8,710 bases of DNA from an uncultured Spongiibacteraceae bacterium. Lineage in GTDB: Bacteria > Pseudomonadota > Gammaproteobacteria > Pseudomonadales > CAMLJR01. Numbering within the stretch: the first letter of the stretch is position 1; every line of letters starts with the position of its first letter. This document shows positions 1 to 5,962 of the stretch, piece by piece. A program made the position numbers and the translations under genes. The stretch spans positions 1 to 8,710 of the forward strand of contig CAMLJR010000127.1 in the NCBI GenBank assembly GCA_946480345.1, in the 5' to 3' direction. The notes beneath the pieces were generated by a model that worked only from the letters and a program-made list of their open reading frames with translations, ran no database searches and had not been told where the DNA came from.

Positions 1-243
1 GTAGCGCTCGATGGTGTAGCGATACCACACGCAAGGAATACCAGTAAGCGGAGCGCGCAATTCTGTATCGATGAGTCGAGTGAAGCCGTTCAGTGCGGTA
101 TAACCTTGTGCAGCTGAGCGGATTTTGGCCGGCGGGGTGTCTTCGATCGTGCGTGCTTTGCGCAGATTCAGCGCCATGCTGAAGAGCGCGCCGACTCCCG
201 CCGCTGCGATTAATAACGGCGGTATCAATACCGATAAATTCAT
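1..243 (-). CDS. GIDE/MULAN-domain (E3 ubiquitin ligase-like) membrane protein, N-terminal part
   Basis: The gene reads leftward from ATG at 243-241 and leaves the window after 81 codons, so the C-terminus is missing. Residues 5-27 form one hydrophobic segment (IPPLLIAAAGVGALFSMAL), followed by the basic stretch NLRKARTIED. The text after it, KIRSAAQGYTALNGFTRL, then APLTGIPCVWYRYTIE, matches bacterial proteins with the GIDE domain of mitochondrial MULAN/MAPL (also called BAM, beside-a-membrane). Bacterial members are usually annotated 'E3 ubiquitin ligase family', but generally lack the RING finger, so ligase activity should not be assumed. The start lies 8 bp after the lemA stop with no clear Shine-Dalgarno sequence, which suggests translational coupling in one operon. 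The family call comes from recognising the sequence pattern. The biochemical role is unknown. Confidence 0.8.
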   Translation of the reverse strand, partial: MNLSVLIPPLLIAAAGVGALFSMALNLRKARTIEDTPPAKIRSAAQGYTALNGFTRLIDTELRAPLTGIPCVWYRYTIERY

Positions 244-251
244 GCGGAGCG

Positions 252-824
252 CTATTGGAATAGCTGTGCAATGTTTACATCGCTTTTTTCCGCGCTGCTA
301 AATTTCAGCAGACGCTGCGTTTTAAAATTAAACAGGCTCGCGAGAATCGAATCCGGAAATTGTTCGAGACGAACATTATTGTTATTGACGGCTTCGTTAT
401 AGATCTCGCGGCGATCGGCGATCGTATTTTCGAGCGCCGTTATGCGCTGTTGCAATTGACGAAACGTTTCGTCGGTTTTCAAATCGGGGTAATTCTCGGC
501 CAGCGCAAATAAATGACCGAGACCGGCGCGCAGTTCGCCCTCCGCAACGCCGAGCGCATTGATGTCATGCGCCTGTTGCGCGCGGGCTACCTGCGAGCGT
601 GCGTTAATGACGCGCTCAAGTGTGTCTTGCTCGAACTTCATGTATTGGCGGCAGGTTTCCACCAGCTTGGGGAGTTCGTCGTGACGTTGCTTCAGAGCGA
701 CATCGATATTGGCGAGGCTTTTAGCGACGCCGTGTTTCAACGCCACGAGTCCGTTATACAGAAGCACGGCATACACGGCGGCGATCGAGATTATCGCCAG
801 CAAAATTATCGAGCCAATCGACAT
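252..824 (-). CDS. lemA: LemA family protein
   Basis: A 190-residue protein of normal LemA length. Residues 3-23 are one hydrophobic helix (IGSIILLAIISIAAVYAVLLY), and the rest is helical and charged, giving the typical membrane-anchored helical-bundle layout. Family signatures are visible: a helix with YMKFEQDTLERVINARSQ, then NYPDLKTDETFRQLQ, LENTIADRREIYN, and the C-terminal QFPDSILASLFNFK. The frame is open to an ATG at 893, but the start at 824 is chosen because AAGGA lies 10 bp before it, the membrane segment follows at once, and a plausible promoter sits at 906-933, which would start transcription near position 898. The molecular function of LemA is not settled. The tight pairing with the GIDE gene suggests a joint membrane role. 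Confidence 0.93.
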   Translation of the reverse strand: MSIGSIILLAIISIAAVYAVLLYNGLVALKHGVAKSLANIDVALKQRHDELPKLVETCRQYMKFEQDTLERVINARSQVARAQQAHDINALGVAEGELRAGLGHLFALAENYPDLKTDETFRQLQQRITALENTIADRREIYNEAVNNNNVRLEQFPDSILASLFNFKTQRLLKFSSAEKSDVNIAQLFQ

Positions 825-905
825 GACGAGTGTTTCCTTGTGGTAGTCCGGCAATAAGAATGAATTGAGCGCAGGCAAAACAAGCTGCCCCATCAGATCA
901 GTACA

Positions 906-933
906 AGTATGGAAGGCTATCCGCTCCGGTCAA
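906..933 (-). promoter_or_regulatory. Candidate sigma-70 promoter for lemA operon
   Basis: On the minus strand, TTGACC (933-928) matches the -35 consensus at five of six bases, and CATACT (911-906) matches the -10 at four of six, with a 16-bp spacer. Transcription would begin near 898 and give a leader of about 75 nt before the start at 824. This is visual matching only. Confidence 0.4.
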
Positions 934-1039
934 ACGGCCGCGGCGGAAATTATGATAGAGTTCGGCCTACGCCCATCACCCCAGGCGCTCGCCAATAAAG
1001 CCTATATTCCCGAGCATGGGCCACCGCAAGGAGATAGCC

Positions 1040-1807
1040 ATGCTGCGCCGTTGGTTGCAACGTTCGAAAGCCAATACTGCTGCGCCTGCGATGACAGCGG
1101 CAGCCAGTGAATCCAGCTCTCCCGATTTAAAAGCATTGCGCGACGTTTATCTGAATCTGTTCGATATACAACGCTCGCACGCTCTTATCGATGTCGCGAT
1201 CAATGGCATCGAGGCGCGTTATCAGAGCATCATCCTCGAAGTCGATCCGCTGCGCGGCACCGTTACCATCGACGAATTATTCCCGAAAGGCTTTGTGGGG
1301 TTACCTGGGCAGGCAATCACTGTAACCGTGCGGCTTGATGGCGCCCGCAAATTGACGTTTAACACGCATGTGCTGGTGCGTAGTGAAACCGAAGGGTTGG
1401 AAACTTACACGTTGGCGTTGCCCGAAAGCCTCGACTACAACCAGCGCCGCGGCGCATTTCGTTTGCAGTTGGGGCAGCGTTGGGGGGCGACCTCCGAGTT
1501 TGTCGCGCCGGATCAGCAGCGTTGTTCGGCACGCATACGCGATTTGTCGTCGACAGGGATTCGACTCGAACTGCCGATCATCGCGCCGCTAACGGCGGGC
1601 GATCAGCTGCACGATCTCCAGTTCGAATTCGGCGGCCGCCATTTCCGTTGTGGCGCCGATGTACGTAATGTCGCTGAGGCCAAACAAAGCGGCGATCACC
1701 TGGTGGTCGGTGCTGCATTCCGCGATATGCCGCGTGCCGAACAGCGTTCGCTCGAACGCATGATCATGCAGTTGCAGCGCGAACACGTGCAGCAGGCTGT
1801 TATTTAA
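1040..1807 (+). CDS. YcgR-like flagellar brake / PilZ-domain c-di-GMP receptor
   Basis: A 255-residue cytoplasmic protein. The start at 1040 is fixed by AAGGAG at 1028-1033, six bases upstream; an in-frame ATG at 1016 lacks such a site. Residues 1-28 are a basic then Ala/Ser-rich tail. Residues about 30-130 resemble the beta-rich N-terminal domain of YcgR-type proteins (KALRDVYLNLFDIQRSHALI, then LPGQAITVTVRL). Residues about 133-240 form the PilZ domain. Both c-di-GMP-binding motifs are intact: R137-x-x-x-R141 in QRRGAFRL, and D168-x-S170-x-x-G173 in RDLSSTG. The C-terminus is a charged helix (RAEQRSLERMIMQLQREHVQQ). In the known family such proteins slow flagellar motors or affect surface behaviour when c-di-GMP is high. 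No flagellar, pilus or GGDEF/EAL gene is in the window, so the target is unknown. Confidence 0.88.
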   Translation: MLRRWLQRSKANTAAPAMTAAASESSSPDLKALRDVYLNLFDIQRSHALIDVAINGIEARYQSIILEVDPLRGTVTIDELFPKGFVGLPGQAITVTVRLDGARKLTFNTHVLVRSETEGLETYTLALPESLDYNQRRGAFRLQLGQRWGATSEFVAPDQQRCSARIRDLSSTGIRLELPIIAPLTAGDQLHDLQFEFGGRHFRCGADVRNVAEAKQSGDHLVVGAAFRDMPRAEQRSLERMIMQLQREHVQQAVI

Positions 1808-1915
1808 TCGCTTTCAGTACACATTGATTCGTATTGCAAATTCGCTGTCGGCATCGATAAAAATTCTTCGCGCGACGTGAGTAAATAATCGACAAATTTT
1901 TTGATGTGCGCAGAG

Positions 1916-1950
1916 TTAAAGTGAGATTAACAATGCGTAATTAACTTTAA
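1916..1950. repeat. AT-rich inverted repeat TTAAAGT/ACTTTAA
   Basis: TTAAAGT at 1916-1922 is the exact reverse complement of ACTTTAA at 1944-1950, separated by 21 bp. It lies far upstream (about 210 bp) of the next gene, in very AT-rich DNA where short dyads also arise by chance. Confidence 0.4.
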
Positions 1951-2067
1951 GTAATTTATGTGTTTCAACGCTGATAGCCACTGAAATAGTTTTGCGAAAT
2001 CAGCGTGTTACAGGGACGTCGTGGTCGTGTGATCGTTCGTTCCCGCCGTTGTTTGAAAGTGTGGCCA

Positions 2068-2097
2068 CTGGCATTCAAAAAGGCTCGCACTTATCAT
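2068..2097 (+). promoter_or_regulatory. Candidate promoter of the small exported protein
   Basis: CTGGCA (2068-2073, four of six to the -35 consensus) and TATCAT (2092-2097, five of six to the -10) are 18 bp apart. A start near 2104 would place both ATTCAACTT repeats in a leader of about 58 nt. Consensus matching by eye only. Confidence 0.35.
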
Positions 2098-2109
2098 TCG
2101 TTTCAAGCC

Positions 2110-2139
2110 ATTCAACTTTCGTTTTTAGCAATTCAACTT
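2110..2139 (+). repeat. Two direct copies of ATTCAACTT, 21-bp period
   Basis: ATTCAACTT occurs at 2110-2118 and 2131-2139. A shorter match, ATTCAA, lies at 2073-2078. The 21-bp period is about two helical turns, so a protein could bind both on one face. The second copy ends 11 bp before the AAGGAG ribosome-binding site, so the repeats could instead act in the RNA leader. Confidence 0.5.
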
Positions 2140-2161
2140 GCCGTACCAACAAGGAGTGATT

Positions 2162-2449
2162 ATGAAAACTGTTCTGCGCACCGCGATTGCCGCCAGCTGC
2201 TTGGTTTTTTCCGTAGCTGCACTCGCATCGAAACCCACCAGCATTACTTTCGTTTCTGACGGCAAAGCGCCGGACGGACAAGAATACGCCAGCTACGTGG
2301 TGAAATGCTCCGATGGCAAAGAAGAGCCGCTGACCGCATGGGATCAACGCAAAAACTGGTGCGTTGGTAAAGATTCGAAAGACAACTGCGACAAAAAACA
2401 AATTCGCGCTGCCAAAATGGCGTGCAAAGACACCAGTGGTGGTGATTGA
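2162..2449 (+). CDS. Small exported four-cysteine protein of unknown function
   Basis: A 95-residue protein. The start at 2162 has AAGGAG (2151-2156) five bases upstream and opens directly into a signal peptide: MKTVLR, a hydrophobic core (AIAASCLVFSVAALA), and an Ala-x-Ala site after A22. Signal peptidase I cleavage there leaves about 73 residues beginning SKPTS. The mature part is rich in Lys and Asp and has four cysteines (C49, C67, C76, C88), enough for two disulfides, with two tryptophans nearby (W60, W66, in AWDQRKNWC). A lipoprotein is unlikely: C13 follows too short a hydrophobic core and lacks a good lipobox. The gene is probably a single transcription unit, with its own leader and a strong terminator behind. 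I do not recognise the family. A periplasmic or secreted location is inferred from the signal peptide. Confidence 0.85.
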   Translation: MKTVLRTAIAASCLVFSVAALASKPTSITFVSDGKAPDGQEYASYVVKCSDGKEEPLTAWDQRKNWCVGKDSKDNCDKKQIRAAKMACKDTSGGD

Positions 2450-2514
2450 TCGCTAAACGTTTGAGTCGTAAAACTCAGGCGGGATAATAAAAATAATAAG
2501 CAGCAGTAAATTCT

Positions 2515-2553
2515 AAAACGCCGCCATCGGCTTCGACTGATGGCGGCGTTTTT
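2515..2553 (+). terminator. Intrinsic terminator after the small exported protein
   Basis: A GC-rich stem, AAAACGCCGCCATC (2515-2528) with GATGGCGGCGTTTT (2539-2552), is perfect over 14 bp with a 10-nt loop containing TTCG, and it runs into a T-tract. Flanking A and T runs could let it work weakly in the other direction. It lies 65 bp after the stop codon. Confidence 0.93.
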
Positions 2554-2706
2554 ATTTGCGTTGCATTCGTAGATTCGAGGAGGGATTACTCAATATCAAC
2601 CGAATCCGATCTGCGAATAAGTCCGGAGACATCCGACAACACAATTGCTCTGCAATGCAGACCAATAAAATCGCATCATTAGACGACCTCGCGTCGAGTG
2701 CATCAG

Positions 2707-2751
2707 TAAATCGACCGCAGCGCCCACGTGTGCGACGATTTCTAAATCGAC
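2707..2751. promoter_or_regulatory. Repeat/dyad cluster upstream of the LysR gene, possible operator
   Basis: TAAATCGAC occurs twice as a direct repeat (2707-2715 and 2743-2751). The second copy overlaps a palindrome, CGATTT-CT-AAATCG (2736-2749), that ends 23 bp before the LysR start. LysR-family proteins often bind A/T-flanked dyads of this kind near their own promoters, so autoregulation is possible. Unproven. Confidence 0.35.
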
Positions 2752-2772
2752 AACAATTGCTGGGCGAGTACC

Positions 2773-3693
2773 ATGAAATTTAATCAGTTGCGCGCGCTTG
2801 CCGCCGTGGCGAAAGCGGGCAGTATTCAAGCTGCAGCGCGCGAGCTACATCTGTCGCAACCTGCGCTGAGTAAATCGATTCGCGAGCTGGAGCGTCAGCT
2901 CAGTGTGCCATTGTTGGTGCGCGGTGCTGATGGCGCATCGTTGACGCCATACGGTGCGATTGTTGCGAAGCGCTATCTAGGCATTCAGCGCGAGGTGGAC
3001 AAAGTGCGCGAAGAAATTGACTGGCTGCGTGGCGAGCTCGGCGGGCAGTTGATGATCGGGATATCACCGCCGGCGGTGAGCGCGCTTGCGGCCAACACGG
3101 TGACTGATTTTTATCGCCAGTGTCCGGGGGTTTCTATTCAGCTGCTTGAGCAGCGGCCGGCGCAAATTCTTGATGGTTTACGTAGCGGAGCGTTTGATTT
3201 CGGCATCCTGCATCAGTACGGCAATACCGAGATTCCACACTTCGAATCGATGACGCTGCTGCATCGAGAAATGTTGCTCGCCATCGGTGGTCCTTATACG
3301 CAACACCCCGTCGCGATAAACGCGTTGTTCAATGAAGCCTGGCTCGCCAGCGATCTCGCCGACGATAACGATGGTTATGTCGCGGTGCTTACCCGCCATT
3401 TCGATATGCCGCCGCCGACACGTGTGACACGTTGCACCTCGGTTGCGCTGTGTCTGGAGTTGGCAGCGCGCATGCGTGTGGTGAGTCACTGGGCCGATAC
3501 CGCGCTACCGTTTCTCTCTTCACATTTTGAAAGCGGCGCGATGACGCGCCTGCATTTCGCTCAACCGCTGCCGGCGATGCGAATCGTGCTCGCTTATCGC
3601 GATGCTGAGTTGCTGTCGCCGGCCGCCGCGCTGTTCGTCCGCATGCTGCGTGCATCGGGCGCGGATAATTTGCTGGCCGTCGACGATAACTGA
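2773..3693 (+). CDS. LysR-family transcriptional regulator
   Basis: A 306-residue protein, the normal length for the family. Residues 1-60 form the winged helix-turn-helix DNA-binding domain: MKFNQLRALAAVAKAGSIQA, then AARELHLSQPALSKSIRELE as the recognition region, and a linker helix to about residue 88. From about residue 92 (GQLMIGISPPAVSALAANTV) comes the periplasmic-binding-protein-like effector domain, with the typical LRSGAFDFGI. Translation starts at ATG 2773; the upstream GGGCGAG is a weak ribosome-binding site. The next gene on the same strand, 82 bp after the stop, is an M20D amidohydrolase, so this protein most likely controls it in response to the enzyme's substrate or product. 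LysR-amidohydrolase pairing is known, for example abgR with abgAB in E. coli. The ligand cannot be read from sequence. Confidence 0.93.
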   Translation: MKFNQLRALAAVAKAGSIQAAARELHLSQPALSKSIRELERQLSVPLLVRGADGASLTPYGAIVAKRYLGIQREVDKVREEIDWLRGELGGQLMIGISPPAVSALAANTVTDFYRQCPGVSIQLLEQRPAQILDGLRSGAFDFGILHQYGNTEIPHFESMTLLHREMLLAIGGPYTQHPVAINALFNEAWLASDLADDNDGYVAVLTRHFDMPPPTRVTRCTSVALCLELAARMRVVSHWADTALPFLSSHFESGAMTRLHFAQPLPAMRIVLAYRDAELLSPAAALFVRMLRASGADNLLAVDDN

Positions 3694-3775
3694 CGGTTAT
3701 ATCCATGAAAACTTGCGATTAGACAGCGCCGGCCTGAATTCCAATACTGCGGGATCCCTGCATTTTGGAGTTCAC

Positions 3776-5113
3776 ATGAAAAAGCTGATCGTATCGATAA
3801 TAGTTTCGCTCCTTCCGGCGATGTCGGTTGCCGCCTCGCAGCCATTCGATGCTGCCGCCGTTAAAACGCAAATCGAAGCAAGAATTGACCGGTCGGCTCC
3901 GAATTTCGATCGCATCTACAAACAATTGCACGCGCATCCGGAGCTCGCGTTTCAAGAAACGAAAAGCGCGAAGCTGCTCGCCGATGCGATGCGGAAACTC
4001 GGCTTTGACGTAACCGAACGCGTCGGCACCACCGGCGTAGTCGCGATTTATCGCAATGGCCCCGGCCCGGTAGTAATGGTGCGTACGGAAATGGATGCGC
4101 TGCCGCTCGAAGAAAAAACCGGATTGCCGTATGCGAGCCGCGCGCGACAGGTGATAGAAGGCAAAGAAACTTTCGCTGCACATGCCTGCGGCCACGACGT
4201 ACACATGGTTTGGTGGCTCGCAACGGCTGAAGTATTAGTGACGATGAAGGAGCGCTGGCGCGGCACGCTAATGTTCATCGCGCAGCCGGCCGAAGAAACC
4301 GTCAGTGGCGCGAAGGCAATGCTCGCAGATGGTTTGTTCACGCGTTTTCCAAAACCCGATTACGCGTTTGCCGCTCATGTCGGCGGAGGCACACCGCTCG
4401 GCACTATTTATCTGAAAGATGGAATTACGTTTTCCGCGAGCGATTCGCTCGACATCACTTTTAACGGGCGTGGTGCGCACGGTTCCGCGCCGAGTTCTGC
4501 GATCGATCCGATAGTGATGGGGGCGCAATTCGTCAGCAATGTACAGTCGGTGATTAGTCGGCAGAAAGACGCTGGCACATTTGGGGTAATCACCGTAGGT
4601 TCGTTTCATGCGGGCACTGTCCCCAATATCATTCCAGATAGCGCGAAACTGCAACTCAGCCTGCGCTCGTTTTCGCCCGAGGTGCGTCAACTGCTGCTGA
4701 CGGGTGTCGAACGCACCGCTAACGCGGTGGCGATAAGCGCAGGCGCACCTGCCCCTACCATCACGCGTTTGCAGGGCGTTGCCGCCACCCGCAACGACAG
4801 TGCTCTAGTGGCGCAGCTCGCACAATTGATGCGCCCGTTATATGAGGAAGGTTTGATCGTGGCGCCAGCAAGCGCGCAAGGCATGTCGGGCAGCGAGGAT
4901 TTTTCCGAATTCGTCGAGACTGGGGTGCGCTCCGTATACTTCATGGTGGGCGGCGAAGAGCCGGCGAAGATTGCGGATTACAAGCAAAACAATCAACCGA
5001 TGCCGATCAACCATTCGCCGCAATTTGCACCTTCACATATGAAAGCCATTCGGCACGGTGCAACCGTGCTTGCACTATCAGTGCTAATGGTGACAACGCC
5101 GCAGCCCAACTAG
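3776..5113 (+). CDS. Exported M20D-family amidohydrolase (hippurate/N-acyl amino acid hydrolase type)
   Basis: A 445-residue metallohydrolase predicted to cleave an amide bond in N-acyl amino acids or similar compounds. The frame is open from 3602 inside lysR, but ATG 3776 is chosen: GGAG (3767-3770) sits five bases upstream and a signal peptide begins at once (MKKLIVSIIVSLLPAMSVAA, cleavage near residue 20), indicating the periplasm. Expected metal ligands are present: C138 and H140 in HACGHDVH, E174 in PAEE, H201 in AAHVGG, and H413 in NHSP. The early acidic site TEMDALPLEE (residues 104-113) and the dimerisation/lid segment GRGAHGSAP (231-239) also fit. GMSGSEDFSEF (369-379) is the usual C-terminal motif. 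The catalytic set therefore looks complete. Many bacterial M20D enzymes are cytoplasmic, so the export signal is notable. The true substrate is unknown. Confidence 0.92.
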   Translation: MKKLIVSIIVSLLPAMSVAASQPFDAAAVKTQIEARIDRSAPNFDRIYKQLHAHPELAFQETKSAKLLADAMRKLGFDVTERVGTTGVVAIYRNGPGPVVMVRTEMDALPLEEKTGLPYASRARQVIEGKETFAAHACGHDVHMVWWLATAEVLVTMKERWRGTLMFIAQPAEETVSGAKAMLADGLFTRFPKPDYAFAAHVGGGTPLGTIYLKDGITFSASDSLDITFNGRGAHGSAPSSAIDPIVMGAQFVSNVQSVISRQKDAGTFGVITVGSFHAGTVPNIIPDSAKLQLSLRSFSPEVRQLLLTGVERTANAVAISAGAPAPTITRLQGVAATRNDSALVAQLAQLMRPLYEEGLIVAPASAQGMSGSEDFSEFVETGVRSVYFMVGGEEPAKIADYKQNNQPMPINHSPQFAPSHMKAIRHGATVLALSVLMVTTPQPN

Positions 5114-5149
5114 GTGTGACAGAAATATTTCCCCTGCGTAAAGCCGCTT

Positions 5150-5192
5150 CGATGAAATTAAAAGTAGGAAAGTTGCTGCGTTAATTTCATCG
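5150..5192. repeat. 12-bp perfect inverted repeat after the amidohydrolase gene
   Basis: CGATGAAATTAA (5150-5161) and TTAATTTCATCG (5181-5192) are exact reverse complements, 19 bp apart. The dyad begins 36 bp after the amidohydrolase stop and ends 66 bp before the next start. It lacks a T-tract on either strand, so it is not a standard terminator; a protein-binding site or RNA hairpin is possible. Confidence 0.55.
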
Positions 5193-5205
5193 CAATCGTG
5201 TATCG

Positions 5206-5225
5206 CAATATTCCGCGCAATATTG
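5206..5225. repeat. Second dyad CAATATT/AATATTG
   Basis: CAATATT (5206-5212) and AATATTG (5219-5225) flank CCGCGC. Because AATATT is itself palindromic, the same bases also give a direct repeat of GCAATATT (5205-5212 and 5217-5224) with a 12-bp period. It lies 33 bp before the ABM gene start and could be an operator. Confidence 0.4.
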
Positions 5226-5258
5226 GAAACTACGTAAAACGCAGCGGAAAAATTATAA

Positions 5259-5834
5259 ATGTCGCAACAAGAAAACTCCCGCGCCATTGATTACGGTGCC
5301 ACTGTTGTTATCACTCATCGTGTTCGCAGCGGTATGCATCCGCTCTATGACACGTGGTTGAATGAAATTGTCCCGCTCTGTCGCGATGCTGTCGGCTTTC
5401 TCGATTGGCAGATCGTGCGGCCTGTTGCTGGGCTGACCTCTACGTATACCGTGATCATTCGCTTCGATACGCCCGAGCATCTGAGGGCTTGGATGATTTC
5501 GTCGCAGCGTCGGAGGCTGATCGAGCAAGTTCGCCCACTGCTGGCGAAAGATGATGATTTCATTGTGCGCAGTGGTTTGGATTTTTGGTTTACACCTGAG
5601 GGGGCGCAAGCAAAAATTCCGTCGCCGTGGAAGCAATGGCTGGCGACGTGGTCGGCGATTTATCCGCTCGTATTGCTGGTGCCGTTATTCGTAAATCCAC
5701 TACTACGCTGGTTCGGCATTCCATCGAATTACTATCTCGATACACTGGCCATTACTGGCGCGGTTGTTTCACTGATGGTGTTTGTTGTCATGCCGCGCTA
5801 CACGCGCTTGCTGAGTCGATGGTTGTTCGATTAA
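5259..5834 (+). CDS. Membrane-anchored antibiotic biosynthesis monooxygenase (ABM)-domain protein
   Basis: A 191-residue protein. Residues about 13-110 form an ABM/ferredoxin-like domain: ATVVITHRVRSGMHPLYDTW, GFLDWQIVRPV, YTVIIRFDTPEHLRAWM, and then RRLIEQVRPLL. Residues about 128-148 (LATWSAIYPLVLLVPLFVNPL) and 162-179 (TLAITGAVVSLMVFVVMP) are two membrane helices, with basic RYTRLLSRW at the end. This ABM-plus-two-helix layout is a known uncharacterised group (COG3224 type). Despite the domain name, no oxygenase activity can be inferred; ABM folds also serve in haem degradation and as binding modules. The ATG at 5259 has only a weak GCGGA upstream, but it directly precedes the family's N-terminus and no better start exists. 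Placement between two dyads and the DUF5924 gene gives no functional clue. Confidence 0.85.
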   Translation: MSQQENSRAIDYGATVVITHRVRSGMHPLYDTWLNEIVPLCRDAVGFLDWQIVRPVAGLTSTYTVIIRFDTPEHLRAWMISSQRRRLIEQVRPLLAKDDDFIVRSGLDFWFTPEGAQAKIPSPWKQWLATWSAIYPLVLLVPLFVNPLLRWFGIPSNYYLDTLAITGAVVSLMVFVVMPRYTRLLSRWLFD

Positions 5835-5901
5835 CAAAATCGAAATTTGAGAGTATTCGGGTTGTTGATGCGCTAAAAATTTTTCCAGCCATAAGAACGC
5901 A

Positions 5902-5930
5902 CGGACAGCGACGCCTATTGTGGCGATAAT
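5902..5930 (+). promoter_or_regulatory. Candidate promoter of the DUF5924 gene
   Basis: CGGACA (5902-5907, four of six to the -35 consensus) and GATAAT (5925-5930, five of six to the -10) are 17 bp apart, about 32 bp before the GTG start at 5963. A short CGCC/GGCG dyad lies inside the spacer. Weak, consensus-based call. Confidence 0.3.
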
Positions 5931-5962
5931 GGCGCAACTTTTAACACCGGATTCAAGCCGCA

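Larger units (their letters stand above)
1808..2161 (+). other. 354-bp AT-rich intergenic region before the small exported protein
   Basis: No supportable gene lies here; the open frame at 2005-2259 has no ribosome-binding site and overlaps the signal-peptide gene. The region holds an AT-rich inverted repeat (1916-1950), a weak hairpin around GTGGCCAC (2052-2079), a candidate promoter (2068-2097), two copies of ATTCAACTT (2110-2139) and the ribosome-binding site AAGGAG at 2151-2156. No clear terminator for the PilZ gene is seen at its left end. Confidence 0.6.

Noticed and set aside
825..893. Longer lemA start at ATG 893, adding 23 residues
   Set aside because: No ribosome-binding site there, the extra residues are not LemA-like, and the start at 824 has AAGGA plus the membrane helix.
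865..1110. Plus-strand open frame of 81 codons
   Set aside because: It overlaps the lemA promoter region and the PilZ gene start, has no ribosome-binding site and no recognisable protein pattern.
3751..3758. GGGATCCC palindrome between lysR and the amidohydrolase gene as a LysR operator
   Set aside because: The symmetry stops after 8 bp and there is no T-N11-A layout around it; it may be chance.
3602..3775. Amidohydrolase start inside lysR
   Set aside because: The 58 extra residues are the lysR sequence read in another frame (Cys/Arg-rich), and a signal peptide with a ribosome-binding site begins at 3776.
5254..5259. TATAAA as a -10 box for the ABM gene
   Set aside because: It overlaps the start codon, so transcription would begin inside the gene, and no -35 element lies at the right distance.
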